Below, one piece after another: positions 23,474 through 33,465 of a stretch of 64,000 nt of DNA; positions within the stretch are counted from its first letter, which is position 1; each line of letters begins with the position of its first letter. A program made the translations under genes and the position numbers. Under the pieces are notes generated by a model, which saw only the letters and a list, made by a program, of their open reading frames with translations, was not told where the DNA came from and did no database searches. The DNA lies in NCBI GenBank assembly GCA_003342895.1, contig PTFA01000271.1, positions 1,179,252 to 1,243,251 of the forward strand, read 5' to 3'. The DNA is from Casuarius casuarius. Taxonomy: Eukaryota; Chordata; Aves; Casuariiformes; Casuariidae.

Positions 23474-26400
23474 AGAGAGGTACTGGGTGCCACAGCGCGC
23501 CAAGTGGTGGGTGCCAAGCTGCTGCTGTCCCAGGTCACCCAGGACAGACATTCTCCAAATTCAGCCATCATGAGGTAGGGGCAGGAAGAGGGGCTGGTGA
23601 GGGGACATCCTGCTTGGGTCTCAACACTGCTCTCCAACGAAGGAGGAAGCAAAGCAGGAGAAGTCCATGCAGCTCTGGGATATTGTACCTGGCAGGATGT
23701 TTAGTCATGTAAATATAATTAGAGAAGAGAGGACCAAATTCCCTCGACAGTGAACATGAAATCCATGGTCTTTTTTAGGACAGGAAGGTCTCAGAGTGCC
23801 TCCTGACATTTTGAGTTGAGCCAGGTAAGACTCCTGGCTCTCCTAGGCTCCTACTCTTCAAAAAGCAGCTTTATTGTTTACTTACACAAACTCCTTTCTC
23901 TATGAACGGTTCAGGATACTTTATTAAAGTCCCTCTGTCATACTTTCTCAGAACAGTCGAATTTTACAAAAATTTCAAATAAATCATCATAATAATGCAG
24001 AAAACCCCCAAAACTCATTAGAAGCAGGAAACTGTAAAGAGCAGCATCCTGTGTGTCAGTAAATAATTCTCAAAATGCAAAACTGAAACACCAGCAAAGC
24101 AGATGTTAGGTGTAAAGTCCTGTGATTTGAATTTGTGAATTTGGTTGAAGTTACCACTTGTCTCCCCCACAGCCAACCTGCTGAAATCCAATGTGCTTCA
24201 GAGGCCAAAAAATAACTTCCATTCTCAAACCCTGTCATCAACAATACTTCTATGGGAAAATAAAGTCTTTACTAAATATGGTGATGCCTACATTTTTCAG
24301 CATGTAGCACCTACATGGCAGGCCAGCTATTGCTAAGTCCAACGGCAGAGAATCCTTTTCTCAGAGGGAGGTTTTTGTAAATATTCTTATTTTTTGTCAC
24401 AAAGTAGCTGAAAGACAGTAGAGGAAGGACAAAGAATTAAGAGCAGATTATAGTCTTGGAAGAAATAACAAGTGAACTGTTTATCAGAAATACTGCTAGT
24501 GTGTAAAGGAATGCTACTTAGAGTGCTCACAATAACTTCACTTTTGTAACTGTGTGTGGTGTTAAGAAATTACAGGGTTGGCTCCCTATAGTTTTATCAA
24601 TACATTGCCACCTAATGTGGTTTATGATTTTGTTTGTGACATGACTATCTCAAAGCACTAGCTCCTGGAGTGTTGTGAACAGATCAGTGTCTCAAGTTCC
24701 ACAAAAAACAAGAATGATGTTTCTAGCCTATGTATTTTTAAGAGGATAACTTGCAAATCTGAACAACCAAAGTTAGAAGAAAATTTAAAACAATTTTGTT
24801 ATTTAACATCATGATTTTTAATTCTGTGGTATTTGGGCACCTAATGCCCACATTAATGCTCAGAGCCAACAAAGCTGAGATTTCACAGCTATCGCAGCCA
24901 CTTTATAGCCCACAGTGACAGCAGGTGCAGCAGCCCCGCAGCTCTACCCCACCAGCCCTGGCTCCTGCTCCTGAGTATGGAGGCAATCACTGCTGGTGAT
25001 GCAGACTGAATATACAACTGAGCAGCTGCCTCCCAAAAAGTCCAGCTCAGCAGCACATTATGCACTTCTTTCCATGCAATTTTTTTTAGCATGCAGCAAC
25101 TCAGTGGTGGGCGAGCATTGCTAAACAAGACAGGCATTGAAGCCTCCTCCCAGGGCAAGGTTTTGCAAGTTGACTTACGTTGCAGGAGCCTACTGAACTC
25201 CGATCGCTTACTGCAGGGTTTCCCCCTTCTCACTCATAGAAGTAGCTGTTCTCTTTATAGCTCCATGCACTAACCGAATTCCCCCTGCTAGCGTGCGTCA
25301 CTGTTTAACACATCAGACCACCTGTGGCATTCAAACACCTGATAGGAGATTACTCAGCAGCAAAATCCTACCAGGAGATAGATTGCTATACAGTAAGAAG
25401 TCATTACAAACAGATACCAAGAATGCACAAGTAACCCCTAGGAACAGATATAGATGTTTTCACGAAGTTATACAAACAGATGGAAGGGTATTACCTATTA
25501 TCAACAGATCTGGTCAAAGAGCCCTCAGAAAGATATTATAAGGGACACATCCCTTCTGATTATTTCAATTTTGATCATGTGCTACAGCACCTCAAAAAGA
25601 ATCCCAAACCATTTGAATTATTATAACACACTATTTTTTTCTTATTTTCGTGAGAATTTTTCAAGGGCTTTCTCTTTCACATAAACTATCTGGTAGAAAC
25701 ACTGATTGAAGGGAGAAACTTTGTCCCAATAAATAAAGATAACAAAAATGCTAAAGAAGTTCATCTCAGCAGAGCACTAAACCAGGACTGAATGTGATTG
25801 CTGGATTTATGACTCCTGTAGCTGTTGGACACAGTGAGCAGCCCATCTTTCTATAAACATTACTCATCAATACTGGTAAAACATCAGGGAAAGACAGGAA
25901 AAGGGCCCCTCTCTAAGCTGACCACCCCCTCCATGAGGTCATCAATGCACATGCCGCTGAGGGCAGCTTTGCTCCACTCCAGAGCCACTTGTCACCTCAA
26001 CACCCAGTTTCCCCGGGAGGTGGGATTCATCCCACCCCACTGATTTCATTAGGATCCAAGGTGCCAGTCCTCTTGACTTTGTTCCTCCCTGTGCCATGAC
26101 CCAGGTTTCCAAGAATAATTCTTGGATTTGGTATGTTGTGCTGTGTCCTTCGAGTCTTCCCTCCTGTCCCATTTTTTCTTAAATGGCAAAAATGACCCCA
26201 AAAATTTTGGCATAGGGCTTTCCCAAGAAGTTTAGTAAGTAGCTGTGGGAAATCTAACTGTGAGTTCCAAGAAAATAGCAATATGTTTCCTAAGCAGACA
26301 TTGTTACCCATTTTAAACACGAAAGACTGATTTGCAAAGACATAGGACAGTCAGATACTTGATAGTATTTTAGAACTGCCTAATTGGTTTGGACACTCAG

Positions 26401-28744
26401 ATGAAGCTATGCCTCTTAGCACAAGTATGAACCAGGTCCATAATACCTGTGTAATTTGAAAGGGATTGAGGGGCTCTTGCCTCTCTGTCCCAATGCATAT
26501 GCACAGGAGAGGGAAAAGAAAAGCTTTTGAATTAAATAGAAGTCATAATTGTTATGGAGCTGTAATCACTGGCTCCCACCCAGACTCTGAAGTGCCCAGG
26601 ATGGCTTTCACAGAACTGCAAAACTAGCCTGTTTTTTTGTTGGTTTGTTTGTAAAGAGCAGAGTGGAAGAGGTGTGTTATGTGTGTGCGTATTTGTATCA
26701 TACGAGGTTTTGAAAACAAGCGGCAGGCACACAGAGGTGTTCATCACACGGAACTCACCAGCTTCCCTACAGAGCTCAGGTTGTTGGGAGGGTGCCAAAT
26801 TAAGACCCAAATTTCCTTGGTTTCTTCCTCAACCAGAAAACAACACCCTCTCCTCACCCCTGTCCCTTGTGACACCTATGGACAACTTTTTACAAGAACT
26901 CAGCACCCACTGGGCCACTTGTTGAACTCACAAGGATTTTATTTTTCCCTAAACCAAAGCTGAGCCCTTCTGATCTTTACCAGGCCATAAATCCTTGTGC
27001 CTGTTGAGAGAACCCATAGCGAGTTAGCTTGCAGCAGGGAGGTACCACGCGAATCAGCATGGGATTATATTTATAGCATGTAGCGTGAACACCCTCAACA
27101 TATCTAAACAGATGAGCTATCGAGAACTTGATTCTTTAATCTCTTCGGCTTTTCTAGAAGTTGAAGCTGAGAGAGACCCTGTGAATTAGGTATTGTTTCC
27201 TCAAAGTAAAAAGGACCACATGAAAGACTTCACCTACTCTCCTTCCAGTCCTCTGAGAGCTAGGAAAAACAGAAAACAGTTGATTCGGTTCCACTTTAAT
27301 CCTTTAAGCAGCACTAAAAGGACTGCCAAGCAGACAAGTATCTTCCTTTGACACTTGGAGGAATCTGTGCAGTCTTGCAGAGGAGAAGAGAAATTCACTG
27401 TCTTCTGCAACGACTGCGAAATGGCAGCAGCATCCTTGGCAAAACCACATCTCTCTGGCACAGAACGAAGAGGTCCAGCAAAGACAAAATGGAAGAGGGC
27501 AGTAAGGGGACAGGCAGATTGCAGGGAGTCTGCCATATAAAGGGAAGTTAGGAGAACTAAAGATGATTTAGTGAATTACTAAGAAGAGACTGAGCAGTGT
27601 TTTGCAAAGATCTTATCTTTTATTCCTATCTTCTCATGAGACTGAGCTACCAGAACAAGAAAGCAACCAAAGAACAGACCTCAAAAATAAAATAAAAACA
27701 TGGTCGGGCAGAAGCAGATTCTGTGACTCAGCCTGCAGGATTCATGCTGTCCCTCTGGGCTCCCTCCTCACCCCAAGAAGCATGTTTCCCCAGCAAGGTG
27801 TGGAGTGGGCAGCTTCGAGCACAGGCAGCACACCGGTCACCCACGGAGCTGTGCTGGGCTGGGGAGGCTGCGGCAAGGCTTTGAGGAGGAGGAGGACTTG
27901 CTTTGAAAAGCTCTTCCCCACACAGGGCCCCACTGTGACAGCTACACCGGTTCTCCACTGTGCTTAGGGCACCAAATGATGAACCCTCATGCAAATCTGG
28001 CTCCAGCTGAGCTTCTCCCAATGGTGAGGGCACGACAACAAGTGACCACCACTTCCACAGACACAAGAAAGCACGCTGAGGCCAAGAAAAAAGCATCCCC
28101 TTTGCTCCCCTCCATTTTTCCTTTTTCTGGAATGAAGTCAGTCCTGCCTCTCCAGAAGTCACCAGCAGCTCTGAGCATGCCACGAGCAGCTCAGAACAAT
28201 TTCTGGTCCTTCTCTGAGTCTTTGGAAAGTACCTGCTGTATCACTGGCTGTTTCTACAAATGGCTCTATACACCAAGTCATCTGGCTATCCTCTTGGGTT
28301 CAGGTCTTTCTGCTAACATGGCAAGTCTGGGCTCCCATCATGAAGGTGAAGGCAGATTAGACATGTCAGCTCTGTCATGGCAGGAGTTAGGTTAGTATTC
28401 AGCACAGGAAATATGAGGAAAGAGAAAAAGAGAGCAGATGCTTGAAAACAAGTATTCTGCAGGGCCCAGCATACAGGGTGAAACACTGGCTTTTCTGCAA
28501 GATATTACACTGAATTTCTGCTTAAATAATGCTCTGTCTTGATACCACCTAGCTCATATCAAAGTGAAAGGAGAGCTGCTTACGCCAGAATTCCTACTGG
28601 ACAACGATTGGCTCACAAGTGTGAAGGAACACAGTGCACTGCTTGCCACTGCCCCATCAGGAAGGGCAGCCAGCACGTTTCACCTGAACGCGCTCCCTTC
28701 CAGCACAGAGCAAGGAATCGTGCAGTTTTACTACTGCCTAATAG

Positions 28745-28935
28745 TGATAATGAGCACTTTGTACAGAGTGTTTTTCACCTTCGCGCTGCATTGCAAGCAT
28801 TAACCTTGGCAACATTCCTATCTGATAATTGCAGTCCATTTGCCAGCCCCATTTTATACGTGCGGAAACCACAGAAGAAAGATGAAGTGACACACGCAGT
28901 ACTCCTAAGGAAAGACCCCCTCTGAACCCAGGAGT
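28745..28935 (-). repeat. MIR-like SINE remnant
   Basis: Plus strand shows GAGCACTTTGTACAGAG, then GCCAGCCCCATTTTATACGT, GCGGAAACCACAGAAG, AAGTGACACACGCAG and CTGAACCCAGGAGTTCTGG. This is the minus-strand order of MIR, including the 'ccccattttacagatgaggaaa' and 'gaacccagg' landmarks. Confidence 0.75.
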
Positions 28936-29606
28936 TCTGGGCGGCTTGAAGTAGACTCTGATCACTGAAATCCATCCAGATGCATCATCCACTAGACGAT
29001 GTTACCACCCCCTATTTCTCTCCCTGCCCTTCATTCCCCCCAACTCGTTTCTTACAGAAAGTTTCCCTCATCCTCTTTTACAAATGGATTTTGTACACAA
29101 CTGGTTGTTTTTTGGGTTGGAGGGGAGGAGGGAGGGGTTGCCCAAACCCACAGACATGTCTGAGGGACCAGGTTTCCAGCACAGATCCCACAGAGACTAG
29201 AGGATTTAAGGGTTGTTCCTCAAGCCTATGTTATTAGTGAGATTTGCAAGGCTGGGCCATATCACATTGTGCTGAGAATATAAAGCCAGAAATGAAAGAG
29301 GAAAGAGCAGTTTGTGCAAGAGACCTTTCATTCGAAAGGGAGGAGTGAGCCGCAGAGAATGCCTTCAAAACACCAGCGATCAGAAATTTTGAGGCCACCA
29401 ATTAGGCCGGGTGTGGGGAGAGGGGCAAGCAGACAAAGCAGGCAGGACCTGAATCCATTGCACTAACAGGTGCCTTCTTCACAGCCCCAAAAGCACAGAG
29501 CTCCTAGGTAAAACACAGCCTAATGACCATTATTTCCAAAAGCACAAGTAACTTATCTGTAAACATCACTCCCACAACCAGACATTAGCTGGAAAAAGGG
29601 GCTTTG

Positions 29607-29624
29607 GAGAGAGAGAGAGAGAGA
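29607..29624. repeat. (GA)9 microsatellite
   Basis: Eighteen bases of perfect GA in intron 1. Confidence 0.9.
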
Positions 29625-30384
29625 CTAATTACATAGCTCTCAACAGTTGGACTTTGATCATAATTACAGTGCCTTCTTCATTTTACATTAGTGGCTTTCA
29701 ACTGCAGCTAGGAAGGTGGAAATCCCGCCCGTTTCAGATAGCTAGGTTGTTTTATGACTCAGAGCTCACTTAGGTTTTCTGCAGCACAGGATGAACTCCA
29801 GCTCACAGGGTACCATCCAAACAAGTAAATCACTAGGGTCAGTGACTTGGCACTTCAGTGAAGGCACTTTTGTCCTTACAGCTGACCCTTCCCAGGCCCA
29901 GGAGTCGAGTGCTGAGCCTGCTTTATCGCTGTTTTGGGGGATTTCACTTGAATCCCTTCAAAAGAGAAGCAGAAGTAGAAAAACTCTAAGGCTTTTGTTC
30001 AACTCCATTGTTGTTGAAGTAAGGCATCTCTTAGATCTTTCTATTTGGAGGGAAAAAATTAGCCAACTCAGCAATATGCTTTTCCAAGCTCACTGCAGAG
30101 ATTAGCGTGCTGCTTGCATGTCCCTCGCTTCTGTGCGGAGATGTGCATCCCACTCAGGGCCCAGTTGCCCTTCTCCCGCCTGGGTTGCCATCTCCAGTTG
30201 CTGAACTTCAGCACCCACAAGAAGATGTGGGGCTAATAAGGAAGAAGATTACTATCCTGTATCCTAGCAGAGCTGTCTGTCTTTTTCTGTGATGCAGGGG
30301 TGCTTCTGTTTTGATGGCCACACTAATGACAATGTGAATAGCCTAAATGAGAGGGATAGGGCAGAAGATATTAAGACAGATGAG

Positions 30385-30480
30385 AGAGTGGCCTAAGCCA
30401 TAAAGCACAGCACTGAGAATCCAGGACCTGGCTATTTTTCTCATCTGTGGCACTGAATTACTGTGTTTGGACATACCATA
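30385..30480 (+). repeat. MIR-like SINE remnant
   Basis: GAGTGGCCTAAGCCATAAAG, CACAGCACTGAGAATCCAGG, ACCTGGC and GGCACTGAATTACTGTGT follow the plus-strand head of MIR and related tRNA-derived SINEs ('agtggcctagtggttagagcac ... gggaatcaggagacctgggtt ... gccactgacttgctgtgtga'). Confidence 0.65.
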
Positions 30481-31959
30481 ACGGTAGCACACAGCTAGTT
30501 TCTCTACTGTGAAATGACAGGCAGCAAGTATACAAGCATTATAATGGCACTTTGGTTAACACCAAGCATTATCTGTGTTCACCTCTTGTGAGGGGAAATG
30601 TTTTAGGTAGTTTCTCCCGTGCTCTGCCTACTGGACACTTCCAAGGTGAAGAGATTAATAGACAAAGCAATGAAGAAAGCAGGGGGCAAATCTGCCCGAG
30701 CCACGGCCTTCAGTGCTAAATGGTAAAGGAAAGTTTCAGATGTGGAGATCAGGGCCCCAGCCTGTTGCTGCCCTCTCCACATCATATAGTGGCTCCTAGG
30801 AATCATCTTGAGTTAAAAAACTCGCAGTCACCTCCATCTGCAGCTCAGTAAGGAAGCCCATATGGCTGCAAGGATCAGACGGGAACAAGGCAACAACCTA
30901 AAGGGATATCTGCATGATCCCCCCCTACCCCATCTCCCAGGGCTTCTGACCCTTTTCACTCTTGGTATTTAAGATAAAGTCAGCATGCTTCAGCTCAGTG
31001 TTATCAGTTTGCTCTTTAGATTATTACCATCTAAAATAATATAAAGACGGTTATATTAATACAGCCAAAGTTGAAAAGAAGCACACTGATATTAGCTAAA
31101 TGAAGTGTTTTGACTACGAAGTGAACTGTTTCAATCATCTGTGTAAAATAAACACAGTTATGAAACTGTTCGATTTTGTTAAATCAGTCAGAAAATCACC
31201 CAGCACATCATGAAAGATATTCAGCTGATGGAGTTTAAAGCTTAAGAGCGTCTATGTCTTCAAACTGAGAAAAGTATCTCTGGAACCAACTTTCAGCTGA
31301 TTTCGACCATGCAAAGCATAGCCACTAATAACCGGACAAATGCCACTCTCAGTTCATGTAAACAGACATGCATAACAGCTGAGCTGCATTATTAGTCTAA
31401 GGCAAATCTCAACCAGTTTTTACGATTGAGGGATGTCACAAACTTTAACTGTTCCAAGCTGTCCTGAAGCTTCCCACGCTATGATAGTCATTAACAAAAA
31501 GTCGTCATGCTCCTAAGGCATAGAACAAGGACCAGCATATATGGTGGAAGGCATGATTTGCTGGAAGATACAGATTTCAAGGCAAGAAAGGGCCATTTCA
31601 ATAGTCAGTTCTACAGAATACAGCCAAGGGAATTTCAATCTACGCTTCCTGCATCAGGCGGGTTTTCTGCCCGAGAAGCAGCACGGTTTTTTTTTACAGA
31701 GACAGCCTGCCCTGAGTCCAGGAACAGGACTGGCAGGAGCTCTCTGGGCCTGGGAAGCTGTCCTATCCTTCCCAGTACATCTTTGGGCTTTCCATGTGGT
31801 TTTGTTCTTTTCTGTTTGGAATTTGTCTAGCTTTGGCTTCCAGCCATTGGATCTTCTTCGGCTGTTAAAAGAGCCCGCTGCTGCCAGGCAAAATCTGCCT
31901 TCCCAGGTGGGCCCCGCTATTGTATTTCTGCTCTCCTGGGGGCACACACATCCCCCACA

Positions 31960-32260
31960 GAAGTCAGCTGAGCCACGGGGATTTAGCGGGGACGAGCTCT
32001 TGGCTTGGCGCGTCTGCGCAGCCATGCGGACCGCGCAGTGGCAGGTCTCGCAAGGGAAACCAATACCCCCAGCTCCGTCCCACATTCCTCAGCCGAGGCA
32101 GCGCTTGCAGCCAAGGACTGCGTGCTATTTCCCAGCTCTCCTTCTCTTCTTCCCCTCCGCCCCCTGCTTGCCCCAAACTCGGCCCCTCCTCGCTGCCAGG
32201 TTTCTACGCTACTCGCAGGGACTGTCACGCCGAGGTGGCACCAAGCACATGGCAGTGTGA
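31960..32260. promoter_or_regulatory. CpG-rich patch near TP63 exon 1
   Basis: About 21 CpGs lie in 280 bases, densest in GGCGCGTCTGCGCAGCC and ATGCGGACCGCGCAG near 32005-32038. The patch is in intron 1, some 1.1 kb downstream of the TAp63 start codon. TGCGCA-type motifs resemble half-sites of NRF1. It may be the CpG island of the TA promoter region or an independent start site. Long open frames on both strands here reflect high GC rather than coding. Confidence 0.5.
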
Positions 32261-33313
32261 GCAGATTGAGGAGGGGGGAAGGAAAGAAAAAAAAAAAAAA
32301 GCATTGTGACAAATTAATATTAATGAAAAAGAGACCACAAAGCTGCCTGTAATCCTCTAGGCTGGGTGGCGGTAACCAAGCTCTGTCTTTCTGTCTTCAG
32401 CAGACAGCTATGCAACATAAGCAGCCTTCACTGAGCACCAGTGCCGCGGGATGAGTTAAGAGTTAACCCTTCTGAGGACCTGCTGCCTTCAGGAGAAACT
32501 ACGACTTGCCAGGGCTTTTTTGAAACGTCCTAGAAACTAGCCTTGAAGTAGCTCAACAAGTGACTGTGCTAAAAGGATTTCACCTCTCCAAACTTTACGA
32601 CTGGAAAAATACCACCTACATGTCATTTACGTGCTTAAATATAGTATCTCCTATTGGGAGAAACAAACAAACTGACAATGTGATACAGTGATACCTCATG
32701 CGGACAGGCTCTTTTATCTACTGGAAAGTTATAAAACTCAGCTTAACAACAAAGCTAAAATAAGAGTGGTTGTTAAGCTCTGATGTTGACTGTTAAACAG
32801 AATAAAAAAATACTCTCTATGCCCTATCTTAGAAGGAAGGCAAAGAATTTCTCTTCTCTGGATCTTTTAAATTATTTATTTATCCTTTAAGTTCCCAAAT
32901 CTCAAAGCTTTATAATTAGGTTCCTATTCTTTCCAGCAGCTTTCTCATTTAAAGGAACAAATAAACACACTATATAAAGCTAAAGCCATTCTTACACTTC
33001 CCAAAGCACAGAGTAACAGCCTACTCCAAAACACAGAGAAAAGATACTATCAGCTTTCGTGTTATTTATCATATATTTTTCTCTAATGCCAAAGAGGAAA
33101 AGGGTGATATCTTAAACGGATGCCTATAATTAAACAGTAACCTGTTAGAAAGCCAAAAATAATAATAAGCTCTACTGAGCATGAAGAGAGTGGCACATTT
33201 TTTCCATGTGCAGCCCAGCTGCCGCTGGACGATAGCAGAAAAGTTAACAATTACACAAGACACTCAGATCAAATCTGCGATAGGAGAGAGTTACGTCACG
33301 TTCAAAGACTCAC

Positions 33314-33375
33314 CGCTGGATGCAGGGATCAGGGTAATACTGCAAGGTGGTGAAAGGCGCCGCTTCAAAATTCAT
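33314..33375 (-). CDS. TP63: TP63 coding exon 1 (TAp63 N-terminal start)
   Basis: This exon encodes the first 20 residues and two bases of codon 21 of the long TAp63 form. p63 is a p53-family transcription factor acting in the nucleus, needed for stratified epithelium (mainly deltaN forms) and for oocyte quality control (TA forms). The minus strand reads ATG at 33375-33373, then MNFEAAPFTTLQYYPDPCIQ, ending CG followed by donor GTGAGT (33313-33308). The human counterpart, from memory, is [20 protein letters not shown], so the MNFE start, TLQY and PDP.IQ are kept. Its 62 coding bases equal the human exon. The codon split, CG plus G from exon 2, restores Arg21. The start context GGAAATGA has a purine at -3. 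It lies 22.8 kb upstream of exon 2. Identification is firm because phase, donor and peptide all agree. Confidence 0.96.
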
Positions 33376-33465
33376 TTCCTTCGAGCCCCTCTTTGGGTAC
33401 AAACAAAACAAAATAAATAAATATATATAAAGCCAGCAGGCTAAAAGCAATAAGGTCAAGTGGTA
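33376..33465 (-). promoter_or_regulatory. TP63: TP63 exon 1 5' UTR and TA promoter-proximal region
   Basis: On the minus strand, about 90 bases before the ATG hold the blocks TTGACCTTATTGCTTTTAGC and GGCTTTATATATAT, then an AT-rich run and GTACCCAAAGAGGGGCTC. The first two blocks resemble what I remember of the 5' UTR of mammalian TAp63 mRNA. I therefore infer that this stretch is transcribed, and that the TATATATAT run near 33421-33431 is within the leader rather than the TATA box. The transcription start is not visible and the left limit given is a guess. CCAAT-type motifs lie farther upstream: CCAAT at 33530-33534 on the plus strand, and CCAAT on the minus strand near 33708-33715. Confidence 0.6.

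Larger units (their letters stand above)
10558..33313 (-). other. TP63: TP63 intron 1 (22.8 kb)
   Basis: Bounded by donor GTGAGT after exon 1 and acceptor TTTTTTAAG before exon 2. It contains several degraded MIR-like SINE fragments in both orientations, poly-A/poly-T tracts, a C/G-run cluster (23394-23473), a GA microsatellite and a CpG-rich patch about 1.1 kb inside the exon 1 end. AT-rich stretches such as 31020-31400 look like candidate conserved regulatory DNA. No additional exon could be supported. Confidence 0.9.

Noticed and set aside
27728..28183. 151-codon open frame on the minus strand in intron 1
   Set aside because: No homology I can recognise; several overlapping frames of similar length on both strands point to chance.
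31541..32260. 239-codon open frame on the plus strand as a protein gene
   Set aside because: Low-complexity Pro/Ser/Leu/Arg composition, no recognised domain, overlapping long frames on the other strand and other frames, and high local GC. Kept only as a transcription hypothesis.
33421..33431. TATATATAT as the TATA box of the TA promoter
   Set aside because: It would leave a 5' UTR of only about 25 bases, and the surrounding blocks resemble remembered transcribed leader sequence.
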